Source: a bacterium UBP4_UBA6127 (lineage in GTDB: Bacteria > UBP4 > UBA4092). Taken from it: 64,000 nt of DNA. The notes below the pieces were generated by a model that did not search any database, was not told where the DNA came from, and saw only the letters and a list, made by a program, of their open reading frames with translations. Positions within the stretch are counted from its first letter, which is position 1; each line of letters begins with the position of its first letter. A program made the translations under genes and the position numbers. The DNA is taken from positions 62,001 through 126,000 of the forward strand of contig DIVR01000045.1 in the NCBI GenBank assembly GCA_002428325.1. Direction: 5' to 3'. Shown in pieces: positions 26,685 through 35,963 of the stretch.

Positions 26685-28670
26685 TTAATGCGTAGAGGAA
26701 AGAGAAGCCTGAAGAGCATTATCAATCGCCAGAGCTATAATACTGATAAAAGATTCTAATTGAAATTCTTCCTCCATATTGAGGAAAGGCTGGGATATGG
26801 GCCTGCCAATCGCCAAAACCCCTAAAGCACATTTTTTCCCCAAGAGTGGGATAAACATAAAATGAGAAGAAGAAAGAGTATCGGTATTTCTGCCAGCAGC
26901 TTTTCCATTCTGTAATACCCATGATGCTATTCCGATTTCATGGTCACCTAAGCTTAGAGAATCGCCAGCTCTCGCTCGGATAACTAGATGTTCACTGCTA
27001 TCCGGCATCAAGATAGCGGTTTCACAATTGAAAAGGGTTGCAAGATCCAGTGTGCTCCGTTCCAACAATTCAATAAATCCAATTGAGTACAGTAGATCCC
27101 GTGAAAATTCATAAAGGAGAGAAAGATATTTTTCTCTCTTGCGGGTAGCTAAATTTTGTTTTCGCACAATATCCGAGAGCATACTGGTGGAAATCCCAAC
27201 AAACAGCAAAACAAAAAAGGTAGGTAAATATCTAAAGTCATTGACACTGAAAGTATATATAGGGGGAATAAAAAAGAAATTCAGACAAAGGACAGCACAG
27301 ATGGAAGCCACAATACCACCAGATAAACCTGATAAATAACTGCCGACAACTATCGGAACCATATAAAGAAGGGCTATATTGGTTATATTCAGATAGGGAT
27401 GCATCAATTTCATAATCAGGGTAGATAAAGCAATCGTAGAGACAGCGATGAGGGTCCCTTTGACTTGAGGATGCCTGATAGTTTTCTCTATTTTCTCTAC
27501 GACCGGTTTAGGCATTTCCTGAGGATTTCCTACCATCAGTAACTGGATAGGACTGCATTTCTCCATAAGAGAGTTAAGGAGAGAACCTTTTAATAATCTC
27601 TGGATTCGGGGTTGTCCCGAATAACCAACAATAATCAGGGTTGCATTTTTAGTCTTAGCGAAAGCGACAATCTCATCCGCCGGACTTGTTCCGGTAGTTC
27701 GCACCACCTCAGCCCCTAAATCTTGTGCTAACCGCAAATTTTTATCCAATTGAAGCTGCAGATTTTTATTTAAGGCTCCCTGACGAAGGGACTCTACATA
27801 GATGGCATACCATTGGGCACGTAGGTCTTCAGCCAACCGATGCGCTACTCTGATAGGATGTTCTGATAAAGGGCTGGGACTGACACAAACAATAAGCCGG
27901 GAGCCGACAACCCAGGTGTTGCGAATCCCCTGGAGTTTTTTATATGAAAGCATGGCTGTGTCTACATGCCGAGCTGTATAACGTAAAGCTAATTCCCGAA
28001 GAGCCAGCAGATTTCCCTTTCGGAAGAATTTCAGAATAGCTGTTCGTGCTTTCTCCGGGACATACACTTTACCATCCTTGAACCGTTGGAGCAGTTCCTC
28101 AGGAGGGATATCCACCAATTCAATTTTATCAGCCTTGTCCAAAAGAGAATCCGGTACTGTCTCATAAACCTTGATCCCGGCTATCTGTGACACCACATCA
28201 TGGACACTTTCAATATGCTGGATATTAAGGGTCGTATAAACACTAATGCCCTGATTCAACAATTCATCAATATCATGATACCGTTTGGTGTGGCGCATTC
28301 CCTCCGCATTAGTATGTGCTAACTCATCGAGTAGAATAATGGAAGGTTTTCGCTGGAGGGCTTTATCCAGGTCAAATTCATGAAGCTGGACACCATGGTG
28401 TTGGATTACTATTCTGGGAATCTGCTCCAGCCCCCTGGTTAAAGCATTTGTTTCAGCTCTGCCATGGGTCTCAACTAAACCGATTAATACATCTTCCCCC
28501 TTACTTTTAAGAATCTGTCCTTCGCTCAACATTCGATAAGTCTTGCCGACACCTGCCGCATAACCAAGAAATACTTTCAGATAACCTCGTTTCTTCTCCA
28601 AGGTTTCTTCTTCCTTAATCTGCGCCAATAATTGGTCAGGATCAGGGCGTGTTGATGATATTTCAGCCAT
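26685..28670 (-). CDS. kdpD: KdpD-type sensor lacking the histidine kinase core
   Basis: 661 residues, against about 890 for a full KdpD. Present: the N-terminal KdpD domain with Walker A GYAAGVGKT (36-44) and LLDELAHTN, a universal-stress-protein domain (~250-370), four membrane segments (~400-510, with GSYLSGLSGGIVASICAVLC) and a GAF domain (~525-655). It then stops; HisKA and HATPase domains are absent, and no kinase or KdpE gene is adjacent. The USP domain has SPS, exactly 20 residues, then WYAIY, close to the SxS-X20-FTAxY motif reported for c-di-AMP binding by Staphylococcus aureus KdpD. Kinase-less KdpD forms are known in some bacteria. It may sense c-di-AMP or potassium and act directly on the Kdp pump. 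It directly abuts kdpC. Confidence 0.88.
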   Translation of the reverse strand: MAEISSTRPDPDQLLAQIKEEETLEKKRGYLKVFLGYAAGVGKTYRMLSEGQILKSKGEDVLIGLVETHGRAETNALTRGLEQIPRIVIQHHGVQLHEFDLDKALQRKPSIILLDELAHTNAEGMRHTKRYHDIDELLNQGISVYTTLNIQHIESVHDVVSQIAGIKVYETVPDSLLDKADKIELVDIPPEELLQRFKDGKVYVPEKARTAILKFFRKGNLLALRELALRYTARHVDTAMLSYKKLQGIRNTWVVGSRLIVCVSPSPLSEHPIRVAHRLAEDLRAQWYAIYVESLRQGALNKNLQLQLDKNLRLAQDLGAEVVRTTGTSPADEIVAFAKTKNATLIIVGYSGQPRIQRLLKGSLLNSLMEKCSPIQLLMVGNPQEMPKPVVEKIEKTIRHPQVKGTLIAVSTIALSTLIMKLMHPYLNITNIALLYMVPIVVGSYLSGLSGGIVASICAVLCLNFFFIPPIYTFSVNDFRYLPTFFVLLFVGISTSMLSDIVRKQNLATRKREKYLSLLYEFSRDLLYSIGFIELLERSTLDLATLFNCETAILMPDSSEHLVIRARAGDSLSLGDHEIGIASWVLQNGKAAGRNTDTLSSSHFMFIPLLGKKCALGVLAIGRPISQPFLNMEEEFQLESFISIIALAIDNALQASLSSTH

Positions 28671-29246
28671 TTAATATATCCCACCGACAGAATCCAATGC
28701 CACATTCAGTTTCATTACATTCACAACCGGTTTCTGGAAAATAGCTTTATCTCTAGCAGCCTCAACAAATAGAATCTGCTTAACCTTATTTTCAGGTATT
28801 CTCCTGGCAGTTGCAACTCGAGACACCTGCAATAAAGCATTTTCCAAGCTGATATGCGGATCTAGACCGCTGGCAGAAAAAGTAATAGCATCTGGAGGAA
28901 GCACCTGGACACTCGATAGATTGTTTTCCTCCCGATAATTTACGGCTCTCTGCTTCAGGGTTGAAAGATAGACAGAATTACCCGGTCCCCAATTACTTCC
29001 CTGAGAAGGTAAGGTTGAATAATCACAAAAAGAAGGACGCCCATGGAAATGTCCGGGAAAAGTAAATTTCTGACCTATCAATTCGGAACCAATAACTCTC
29101 CCCTGAGAATAAACCAGGCTTCCCGTAGATTTCACAGGAAAACATATCATCGCAATACCAGTAATGACCAAGGGGTAAATCACCCCGGTCATGATGGTCA
29201 TGACTATTAACATTCGCAAAGAACGAGTAATTGTTGTCATATTCAA
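28671..29246 (-). CDS. kdpC: Potassium-transporting ATPase subunit C
   Basis: 191 residues, the normal length. The N-terminus has the single membrane helix (LRMLIVMTIMTGVIYPLVIT), followed by the extracytoplasmic domain with VIGSELIGQKFTFPGHFHGR, then PSQGSNWGPGNS and the C-terminal DAITFSASGLDPHISLENAL and VARTA-like VSRVATARRIP. KdpC stabilises the KdpA/KdpB complex and helps ATP binding. It starts five bases after the kdpB stop and ends one base before the kdpD start. Confidence 0.95.
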   Translation of the reverse strand: MNMTTITRSLRMLIVMTIMTGVIYPLVITGIAMICFPVKSTGSLVYSQGRVIGSELIGQKFTFPGHFHGRPSFCDYSTLPSQGSNWGPGNSVYLSTLKQRAVNYREENNLSSVQVLPPDAITFSASGLDPHISLENALLQVSRVATARRIPENKVKQILFVEAARDKAIFQKPVVNVMKLNVALDSVGGIY

Positions 29247-29251
29247 ATCTC

Positions 29252-31291
29252 CTATACCAAACCCGCCAATTTCAAAAAGATATCAATTATTTTGATACCT
29301 AGGAAAGGTAACAACAGACCTCCAAAACCATATATCAACAGATTAGTTTTCAGAATGGCAGATGCCGATGCGGATTTCATTCGAACGCCCTGAAGGGCAA
29401 TAGGAATTAAAAGAGGAATGATTAACGCATTAAATATCACCGCAGAAAGGACAGCACTGGCTGGGTTGGTGAGATGCATTATATTTAGTATATTCAATTC
29501 AGGATATTGCGCTGCAAAGAGAGCAGGAATGATGGCAAAATATTTCGCTACATCATTAGAGATACTGAAAGTCGTCAGAGCCCCCCGGGTAATTAATATT
29601 TGTTTCCCGGTTTCCACAATATCCAGAAGTTTAGTCGGATTAGAATCCAAATCAATCATATTTGCCGCTTCCCGGGCTGCCTGGGTTCCTGCATTCATAG
29701 CAACAGCCACATCAGCCTGAGCTAAAGCCGGAGCATCATTGGTACCATCCCCAATCATAGCCACCAGGTTTCCGTTTTCCTGGTACTTACGAATCAGACT
29801 CAGCTTGGTTTCCGGCTTAGCTTGAGCTATAAAATCATCCAACCCGGCTTCTGCAGCTATGGAGGCAGCAGTCAGAGGATTATCACCTGTAATCATTACC
29901 GATTTGATACCCATTTCTCTGAGTTGTTTCAACCGTCCTTTAATTCCCTGTTTAACAATATCTTTGAGCCTGATGATTCCAAGGACCCTTTCATTATCAG
30001 CAACCACTAAAGGAGTATCTCCCTGGCGGGCAACCTCATCGGCTTTAGCATGAATATCATCAGGCATTCTATTCTGAGAGGCTAATATCATTTCCTCAAT
30101 GGCATCATAAGAACCCTTCATGATGACTCGTGACCCAATTCTCACCCCGCTCATCCGAGTCTGAGGAGTAAAGGCAATAAAGGCAGCATCACGAGGAGTA
30201 CGGATATCTTTACCCTTAATACCTTTTTCAGTTTTGCATAAGGTAACAATACTTCTACCCTCAGGAGTTTCATCCGGCAATGAAGAAAGCAATGCAGATT
30301 CAACAAGAGTATCCCGGCTGATGCCTTCCGCAAGAATTAACTCATCAGCCATCCGGTTTCCAAGAGTAATGGTACCTGTTTTATCCAGAAGAACGACATT
30401 TACATCCCCAGCCGCCTCAACTGCTCTGCCACTGAGAGCGATTACATTATGCTGGATAAGCCGATCCATCCCGGCAATTCCAATTGCAGGCAGAAGTCCG
30501 CCAATCGTAGTAGGCATCAAACAAACCAGTAGAGATATCAGTACTGTGATTGTCGTTTTGACTGACATATAACCGGCAAATACTGGAAGGGTGATGATGA
30601 CTACCAGGAAAAGGATGGTCAGTCCAATTAGTAATATCTCCAGAGCAACTTCATTCGGAGTCTTTTGACGAGAAGCACTTTCCACCATTTTAATCATTTG
30701 ATCCAGGAAAGTATCGCCAGGATTAGAGGTAACTTTCACTAATATTTCTCCCGACAGGATACGAGTCCCGCCAGTCACACTAGTTCGGTCTCCCCCCGAT
30801 TCACGGATCACGGGAGCTGATTCACCCGTAATCGCAGATTCATCAACCAAGGCAGTACCTGAGAGGATATCCCCGTCACCGGAAATTATTTCTCCCTCTT
30901 TGACCAGGATAGTATCTCCCTTTCTCAGCTGAATAGAAGAAACTGTTTCATATTTTCCATCCGGTTTCTGACGATTTGCAGTTAACTCCGTTTGGGTCTC
31001 CCGCAAGGACTGAGCTCTGCCTTTACCTCGAATCTCAGCCAGCGCTTCCGCAAAATTGGCAAATAGTACCGTAAACCAAAGCCATAAGGAAACCTGAAGG
31101 CTGAAATAATGACCGGTACCGCTTTTCAACTCAATGAGACTGTAAATTGTGGTTATGACTGCACCCACTTCAACAATCAACATGACAGGATTTCGCCAAA
31201 GAGTGAGAGGATTTAACTTTATGACCGAATCCCTGATAGCTTCTTTCAGCATCTTCGTATTAAACAAAATAAGTGACTTATCAGATTTCAT
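29252..31291 (-). CDS. kdpB: Potassium-transporting P-type ATPase subunit B
   Basis: 679 residues, full length. It is the catalytic subunit: the aspartate in [18 protein letters not shown] (near residue 305) is phosphorylated by ATP. Other P-type blocks: [21 protein letters not shown] (actuator), [20 protein letters not shown], and [21 protein letters not shown]. The membrane helices are typical, with [20 protein letters not shown] in M4. It starts 16 bases after the kdpA stop, in the operon kdpA-kdpB-kdpC-kdpD. Confidence 0.97.
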   Translation of the reverse strand: MKSDKSLILFNTKMLKEAIRDSVIKLNPLTLWRNPVMLIVEVGAVITTIYSLIELKSGTGHYFSLQVSLWLWFTVLFANFAEALAEIRGKGRAQSLRETQTELTANRQKPDGKYETVSSIQLRKGDTILVKEGEIISGDGDILSGTALVDESAITGESAPVIRESGGDRTSVTGGTRILSGEILVKVTSNPGDTFLDQMIKMVESASRQKTPNEVALEILLIGLTILFLVVIITLPVFAGYMSVKTTITVLISLLVCLMPTTIGGLLPAIGIAGMDRLIQHNVIALSGRAVEAAGDVNVVLLDKTGTITLGNRMADELILAEGISRDTLVESALLSSLPDETPEGRSIVTLCKTEKGIKGKDIRTPRDAAFIAFTPQTRMSGVRIGSRVIMKGSYDAIEEMILASQNRMPDDIHAKADEVARQGDTPLVVADNERVLGIIRLKDIVKQGIKGRLKQLREMGIKSVMITGDNPLTAASIAAEAGLDDFIAQAKPETKLSLIRKYQENGNLVAMIGDGTNDAPALAQADVAVAMNAGTQAAREAANMIDLDSNPTKLLDIVETGKQILITRGALTTFSISNDVAKYFAIIPALFAAQYPELNILNIMHLTNPASAVLSAVIFNALIIPLLIPIALQGVRMKSASASAILKTNLLIYGFGGLLLPFLGIKIIDIFLKLAGLV

Positions 31292-31307
31292 TCTTTATTC
31301 TCCAAAA

Positions 31308-33005
31308 CTAATAGACCTTTCCATGAATCATGAATAAATGGTCAAGTAACGGACCCATAGTAAAAACAGGGAAAAAGGTCAACGACCCCATAATGATGAC
31401 CACAGCTATCAACATAGCAATAAAAAGAATTCCAGTTGTTGGGAACGTGGCTGAAGATTCCGGGATAGATTTCTTCTCCGCCAACGAACCCCCAATGGCC
31501 AGGGCAGGCAGAATGGTTACAAATCGGCTTATAAACATCGTTATCCCAAGGGAGAAATTGTAGTAGAGAGTATTGGTATTCAACCCGGCAAAAGCAGAAC
31601 CATTGTTCCCTGCTCCCGATAAAAAAGCATAGAGTAGCTCTGATAACCCATGAGCTGATGAATTATTCATGCACCCAACCGTTGAAGGAATCATTAAAGC
31701 GATGGCAGCGAATATCAGCATCAAGATGGGAGGTACCAGAAGGGCTATGACAGATAAATACATTTCCCTGGGTCCTAGTTTTTTGCCAAGGAATTCAGGA
31801 GTTCTACCAATCATCAACCCGGCCAGAAACATTACCAACAGGGCATAGTACAACATCCCTATAATCCCTACCCCCACGCCACCAAAGACAACTTCCCCAA
31901 CTCCCATATTAAACATATAAACAAGGGTTGTAATGGGCATAAGACTGTCATGCATACTGTTTACAGAGCCATTCGATGTAGCAGTTGTTAAGAGTCCCCA
32001 GAATGAAGATATCAAGACCCCAAACCGGGATTCGACCCCTTCCATGGAAACTCCATGAGCTATCCCATATTTTATTAATAATGGGTTACCCAGCATTTCT
32101 GCCCACCAGACAATCCCCGTACCCAGAAGGAGTATAACCAACATTGAAATTAAAAAGGCCAGACCCTGCTTGATATTCCCGACCATATATCCGAATGATA
32201 AAACTAACGCCAAGGGTAAAAAAAGAATTGCCGCCATTTCGAAAATGTTGGTCAGACCATTGGGATTTTCGAAAGGATGGGCAGAATTCACGCCAAAGAA
32301 ACCTCCACCATTTGAACCTAACTGCTTAATAGCTACTTGAGAAGCAACAGGGCCTGTGGGCAGTACCTGGGATTGATTCTCCATAGTATAGAAATGTTGA
32401 TAGGGATGGAAGGTTTGAAGTACACCCTGTGAAATAAGAAAGACAGAGAAAAGAATCGAAAGAGGGATAAGAATATAAACGGTTCCCCGGGTCAAATCAA
32501 CCCAGAAGTTCCCGATTTTATCGGTTTCTTTACGGGTAAACCCCCGTAACATAGCTACCATAGCAGCCATACCCGTAGCAGCTGACAGAAAATTCTGAAC
32601 CGTTAATCCCAACATTTGAACCAGCCAGGTGAGAGTGCTTTCTCCCGAATAGGACTGCCAGTTAGTATTCGTCATAAAGGAGATAGCTGTATTCAGGGCC
32701 AGATCCCAATGAACATTAGCGGCATGAATGGGATTGAGAGGTAAATAACCCTGGATCACTTGTAATAAGAAAACAACCAAACAACCCAGCAGGTTAAATA
32801 TGACCAAGTTAAGACCATACTGTTTCCAGTTCATTTCCTCAGCAGGATTGATTCCGCTGGTTTTATAAATCAGATTTTCCAAGGGTTTGCCAATAACTGT
32901 AAAAAACGTATCTTCCCCTAAATATACAGAGGACATATATTTTCCCATGAGGAAAACCAACCCCAGGAATAGAAACAAGAAAAGAATCCATTCCAACAAA
33001 ATCAT
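31308..33005 (-). CDS. kdpA: Potassium-transporting ATPase subunit A
   Basis: 565 residues. This is the channel-like subunit that binds potassium. Selectivity-filter-like repeats typical of KdpA are present: NTNWQSYSGE (about 115), SNGGGFFGVNSAHPFENPN, TTATSNGSVNSMHDSLMPIT, and GAGNNGSAFAGLNTNTLYYN. ATG at 33005 with AAGAAGGGT 6-7 bases upstream. First gene of the kdp operon, transcribed through a c-di-AMP riboswitch about 165 bases upstream. No kdpF-like mini-gene was found between the riboswitch and kdpA. Confidence 0.97.
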   Translation of the reverse strand: MILLEWILFLFLFLGLVFLMGKYMSSVYLGEDTFFTVIGKPLENLIYKTSGINPAEEMNWKQYGLNLVIFNLLGCLVVFLLQVIQGYLPLNPIHAANVHWDLALNTAISFMTNTNWQSYSGESTLTWLVQMLGLTVQNFLSAATGMAAMVAMLRGFTRKETDKIGNFWVDLTRGTVYILIPLSILFSVFLISQGVLQTFHPYQHFYTMENQSQVLPTGPVASQVAIKQLGSNGGGFFGVNSAHPFENPNGLTNIFEMAAILFLPLALVLSFGYMVGNIKQGLAFLISMLVILLLGTGIVWWAEMLGNPLLIKYGIAHGVSMEGVESRFGVLISSFWGLLTTATSNGSVNSMHDSLMPITTLVYMFNMGVGEVVFGGVGVGIIGMLYYALLVMFLAGLMIGRTPEFLGKKLGPREMYLSVIALLVPPILMLIFAAIALMIPSTVGCMNNSSAHGLSELLYAFLSGAGNNGSAFAGLNTNTLYYNFSLGITMFISRFVTILPALAIGGSLAEKKSIPESSATFPTTGILFIAMLIAVVIIMGSLTFFPVFTMGPLLDHLFMIHGKVY

Positions 33006-33170
33006 TTTATTACCCTTCTTTCGGCCAATCGGTAATTACAGGCCTAGATGCTTAAACAGGCCCTCTTCATAATCAAAGAAGACCGAATATCAGCAATAAT
33101 ATGAATAATGGAAATAGCTATTGGGAATTCTGCAAGGAAGGGTATTATGAGAAAAACATATGGAACAGCC

Positions 33171-33285
33171 CTTTCCACGCCTGCGAGGTTAGCTGACGGA
33201 TTCGGGTTGAAAAGTAACCCTACGCCTAATTGGCGATTCACCCCATAAACTTGGGTCCCCCGTCCCTTTCGGGTTCGGCGATCTT
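33171..33285 (-). ncRNA. c-di-AMP riboswitch (ydaO/yuaA type) controlling kdp
   Basis: Read on the minus strand from 33285, the conserved ydaO elements appear in order: CGCCGAACCCG, GGGGGACCCA, GGGGTGAAT, TAGGGTTACTTTTC, AACCCGAATCCGTCAGCTAA and CCTCGCAGGCGT, with the outer stem closed by GCGCC/GGCG-type pairing at both ends. This aptamer binds two c-di-AMP molecules and usually turns expression off when c-di-AMP is high. Its presence upstream of a potassium importer fits the known role of c-di-AMP in limiting potassium uptake. I do not see a clear terminator between it and kdpA, so the expression platform is undefined. Confidence 0.95.
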
Positions 33286-33331
33286 CCAGTTCCTTAATAA
33301 ATCTATTTCTGATGTATCAACTAATTTAATA

Positions 33332-33360
33332 TTACCATGAATGAATCAGTATTTGTCAAA
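33332..33360 (-). promoter_or_regulatory. Promoter of the kdp operon
   Basis: On the minus strand a perfect TTGACA (33360-33355) is followed after 17 bases by GGTAAT (33337-33332), or, with an extended TG, by TAATAT at 19 bases. It is about 45 bases ahead of the riboswitch. Further upstream, TGTTATT and AATAACA (33403-33409 and 33416-33422) form an inverted repeat that could bind a regulator. Confidence 0.55.
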
Positions 33361-33489
33361 TTATGAGCAAAACAATTGATATATTAATGATATACCCCAA
33401 ACTGTTATTAATGACAATAACAAACTGATTCTTTTGATATTACAGTATCAATATTGAGGATTCCTATTCAGGTTCTTCAGATTGGTTTA

Positions 33490-34134
33490 TTACTTCAGCA
33501 TAGGAACAAAGGCCACCGAGAGAAGAGATTTACGGTAGAAGGCTCCCTTCTGTTTTTTTATCAGGATAAGATCCTGGAGGCCGGGATACCCCAGAGGAAG
33601 AATCATCTTCCCCCCTTCAGCCAGTTGGGCAGCCAGTTTCATGGGGATTTCCGGGGGAGCGCAGGTCAGGATAATCCCATTAAAAGGAGCTTCTTCAGGC
33701 CAGCCCTGATATCCATTTCCCTGCCTGACTTTAACAGAAAGATACCCCATTTGATGGAGCCTCCTGGCAGACTGGTCAGCCAGCTGGGGATAGTATTCAA
33801 CCGAATAGACCTTGGGAGTCAGTTCAGCCAGGACAGCGGTCTGGTATCCAGAACCTGTTCCAATCTCCAGGATTTTATGGTCAGGTTCAATTTCCAATTG
33901 TTCACTCATAAAAGCCACAATATAAGGCTGGGAGATGGTCTGGCCTTCACCAATGGGGAGAGGATAATCAGCGTAAGCCTCAGAAATGAGTTGAGCGGGG
34001 ATAAAACAATGCCGTGGGACTTTTCTCAAGGCATCAAGAACTCTTTCGTCCTTGATTCCCCGGGCTTTGATCTGGCAATCTACCATCTGTTCCCGAAGCA
34101 GGGAATAATGGCTTTCTATCGGGGTCGGATTCAT
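33490..34134 (-). CDS. pcm: Protein-L-isoaspartate O-methyltransferase
   Basis: About 214 residues from the ATG at 34134, with AAAGG seven bases upstream; a TTG at 34149 is closer to a GGGGGAG but gives an abnormal leader. The enzyme methylates L-isoaspartyl residues in aged proteins. Family blocks: REQMVDCQIKARGIKDERVL, VPRHCFIP, YPLPIGEGQTISQPYIVAFM, ILEIGTGSGYQTAVLAEL (SAM motif I), and the late LPLGYPG. It is separated from murJ by about 45 bases on the same strand, so they may share a transcript. The 3' gap to the kdp leader holds no gene. Confidence 0.93.
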   Translation of the reverse strand: MNPTPIESHYSLLREQMVDCQIKARGIKDERVLDALRKVPRHCFIPAQLISEAYADYPLPIGEGQTISQPYIVAFMSEQLEIEPDHKILEIGTGSGYQTAVLAELTPKVYSVEYYPQLADQSARRLHQMGYLSVKVRQGNGYQGWPEEAPFNGIILTCAPPEIPMKLAAQLAEGGKMILPLGYPGLQDLILIKKQKGAFYRKSLLSVAFVPMLK

Positions 34135-34179
34135 CAGAGAACCTTTCAACTCCCCCTTGTTTATTGTAACAATTTCTTC

Positions 34180-35757
34180 TTAAAATAGTTTGGATTTTCG
34201 GAAAATCCAATTTTTCACAGAATAGAATTCATCCATTTTTAAGGCAGCTACCATTCCGATATAAACCACGCCCCCCAGGCCAATGGAAAGGCAAAGGAAG
34301 AACATATCCCTGAGAAACCGTTTTTGAATGAATCCAAATACATTCGAGTCAAAGAGTGAACGGGAAAGGTAATAAACAGCCACTCCCATCACAGTGGAAG
34401 CCACCAGGGATTTAACCACAGAAATCCCAATACGCCGCCCATCCAACCGTTTGATTTTTTTTCTCAGCAGCCAGGCAAGGTAAATCGCCATGCCGTAATA
34501 TTGGATACCATAGGCCAGAGCGATTCCCGGCACTCCATATCTCCCCACCAGCAGGGAACAACCCACCGCTGTCAGGATAACACCCATGAGAATGACCACT
34601 GTCGGTGTTTTAGTGTCCTGCAAAGCATAAAAGGAACGGGTAAAAAGAAGGGTCAGGGTGTAAGGCAGCAAAGCAAGAGAATAACAGGATAAGACTGTTG
34701 ATAATAACTTAGTATCGGCCGCATGGAACCGGCCTCTTTCCATGATAATCCGGATGATGGGCTCACTCAGGAAGAAATATCCTACTGCACAGGGAATAAT
34801 GATAAACAGGCTCCAGCGGATTCCCTGGGATACATTTTCCCTGAATTTATCCCAATCTTTCTGGACTGCATGCTGAGAGAGGGTGGGATATAGCACGGTG
34901 GTAATGGAAACAGCAAAAATCCCATAAGGAAGCTGGAAGAAGGTGAAACCATATTGCATGGCAGCCACGCCCCCCTGGATACTGGCAGCAAAATTATTCC
35001 GAATCGTCAGGGCAATCTGGTTCAACCCCACATAAAGGAACATGGGAGCCGCCAGAGTTACAAATTTCCGGAAGGCAGGGTCTTTTAAATCCAGTGTCCA
35101 TTTATACCGCCATCCTAATTTATAAAGGGCAGGGATCTGGGCAAAGGCCATGACGGCCACTCCCAGGGTGGTTCCCAGGGCCAAGCCTCCCAGTCCCACT
35201 TTATCGGGATAAAAGTAATATAAGGTAGCCGTCCCGATCAATATCAGGTTATTCAGAATAGGTGTAAAAGCAGGAATGAAAAAGAGCTTATAGGTATTCA
35301 GCATTCCCCCGAAAATAGCGCTCATTCCAAAGAAAATAATAGTCGGAGCAAAGAAATAAAAGAAAAATTCAGCTTGTTTCCGAAGTCCCTCCTGCCCAGC
35401 CAGGGTTTGGATCCTGACAAGAAACGGGGTAAACATCCAGCAAAAAAGGGTCATGGAAACCAGTATCACAATAGCCAGAGTTAAAATCCTGTTAGCCACA
35501 TCCCAGGCTGCCTCAGGAGATTGTTGGGTCTTGTATTCCACAAAAACCGGTATAAAGACCGAAGTCAGGATTCCCCCCAAAATCAATTCATACACCATAT
35601 TAGGCATGACATAAGCAAGATTATAGGCATCGGCTACATTGGAAACAGACAGACCCAGAGCCGCCCCGATAGCTGACCATCGAAACAGTCCTGTGATTCG
35701 GCTGAGTACCGTCATCAGGGACATGGTGACAGTGGATTTTGTATTAGATGAAGACAT
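34180..35757 (-). CDS. murJ: Lipid II flippase MurJ
   Basis: 525 residues with about 14 membrane segments, the MviN/MurJ fold. It moves lipid II across the inner membrane for peptidoglycan synthesis. Typical blocks: LSRITGLFRWSAIGAALGLS at the N-terminus, NLAYVMPNMVYELILGGILT, the amphipathic GFTFFQLPYGIFAVSITTVL, and FYALQDTKTP. The first segment carries the Arg residues required for transport in the family. No good ribosome-binding site was seen before the ATG. Likely co-transcribed with pcm downstream. Confidence 0.94.
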   Translation of the reverse strand: MSSSNTKSTVTMSLMTVLSRITGLFRWSAIGAALGLSVSNVADAYNLAYVMPNMVYELILGGILTSVFIPVFVEYKTQQSPEAAWDVANRILTLAIVILVSMTLFCWMFTPFLVRIQTLAGQEGLRKQAEFFFYFFAPTIIFFGMSAIFGGMLNTYKLFFIPAFTPILNNLILIGTATLYYFYPDKVGLGGLALGTTLGVAVMAFAQIPALYKLGWRYKWTLDLKDPAFRKFVTLAAPMFLYVGLNQIALTIRNNFAASIQGGVAAMQYGFTFFQLPYGIFAVSITTVLYPTLSQHAVQKDWDKFRENVSQGIRWSLFIIIPCAVGYFFLSEPIIRIIMERGRFHAADTKLLSTVLSCYSLALLPYTLTLLFTRSFYALQDTKTPTVVILMGVILTAVGCSLLVGRYGVPGIALAYGIQYYGMAIYLAWLLRKKIKRLDGRRIGISVVKSLVASTVMGVAVYYLSRSLFDSNVFGFIQKRFLRDMFFLCLSIGLGGVVYIGMVAALKMDEFYSVKNWIFRKSKLF

Positions 35758-35829
35758 GGTTTTTTGAATTCATTAATTTTATCATAGCTGACCCGGCCTT
35801 ATCGGAAACCAAAAATCGAAGGTATTCAC

Positions 35830-35927
35830 TTGACGTATCCAGCCTGTATTAAGATATGATTAAATTCAGTTCCATTAATTGATTGGGGTAAATTATGGAA
35901 TCTCGGAAATAAAGCTAATCATTTCCG
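35830..35927 (+). promoter_or_regulatory. Promoter and inverted repeat upstream of the acyl-CoA synthetase
   Basis: TTGACG (35830-35835) and TATGAT (35855-35860) match sigma-70 hexamers with a longer 19-base spacer. Downstream, CGGAAAT (35904-35910) and ATTTCCG (35921-35927) form a 7-base inverted repeat in the leader, a plausible operator or RNA stem. The gene starts 37 bases later. Confidence 0.45.
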
Positions 35928-35963
35928 ATTAATTTAACGGGAAAATGGAAGGAAAATCTGACA

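Noticed and set aside
33044..33241. 65-codon minus-strand frame upstream of kdpA, possible KdpF
   Set aside because: It reads through the conserved c-di-AMP aptamer and lacks KdpF features.
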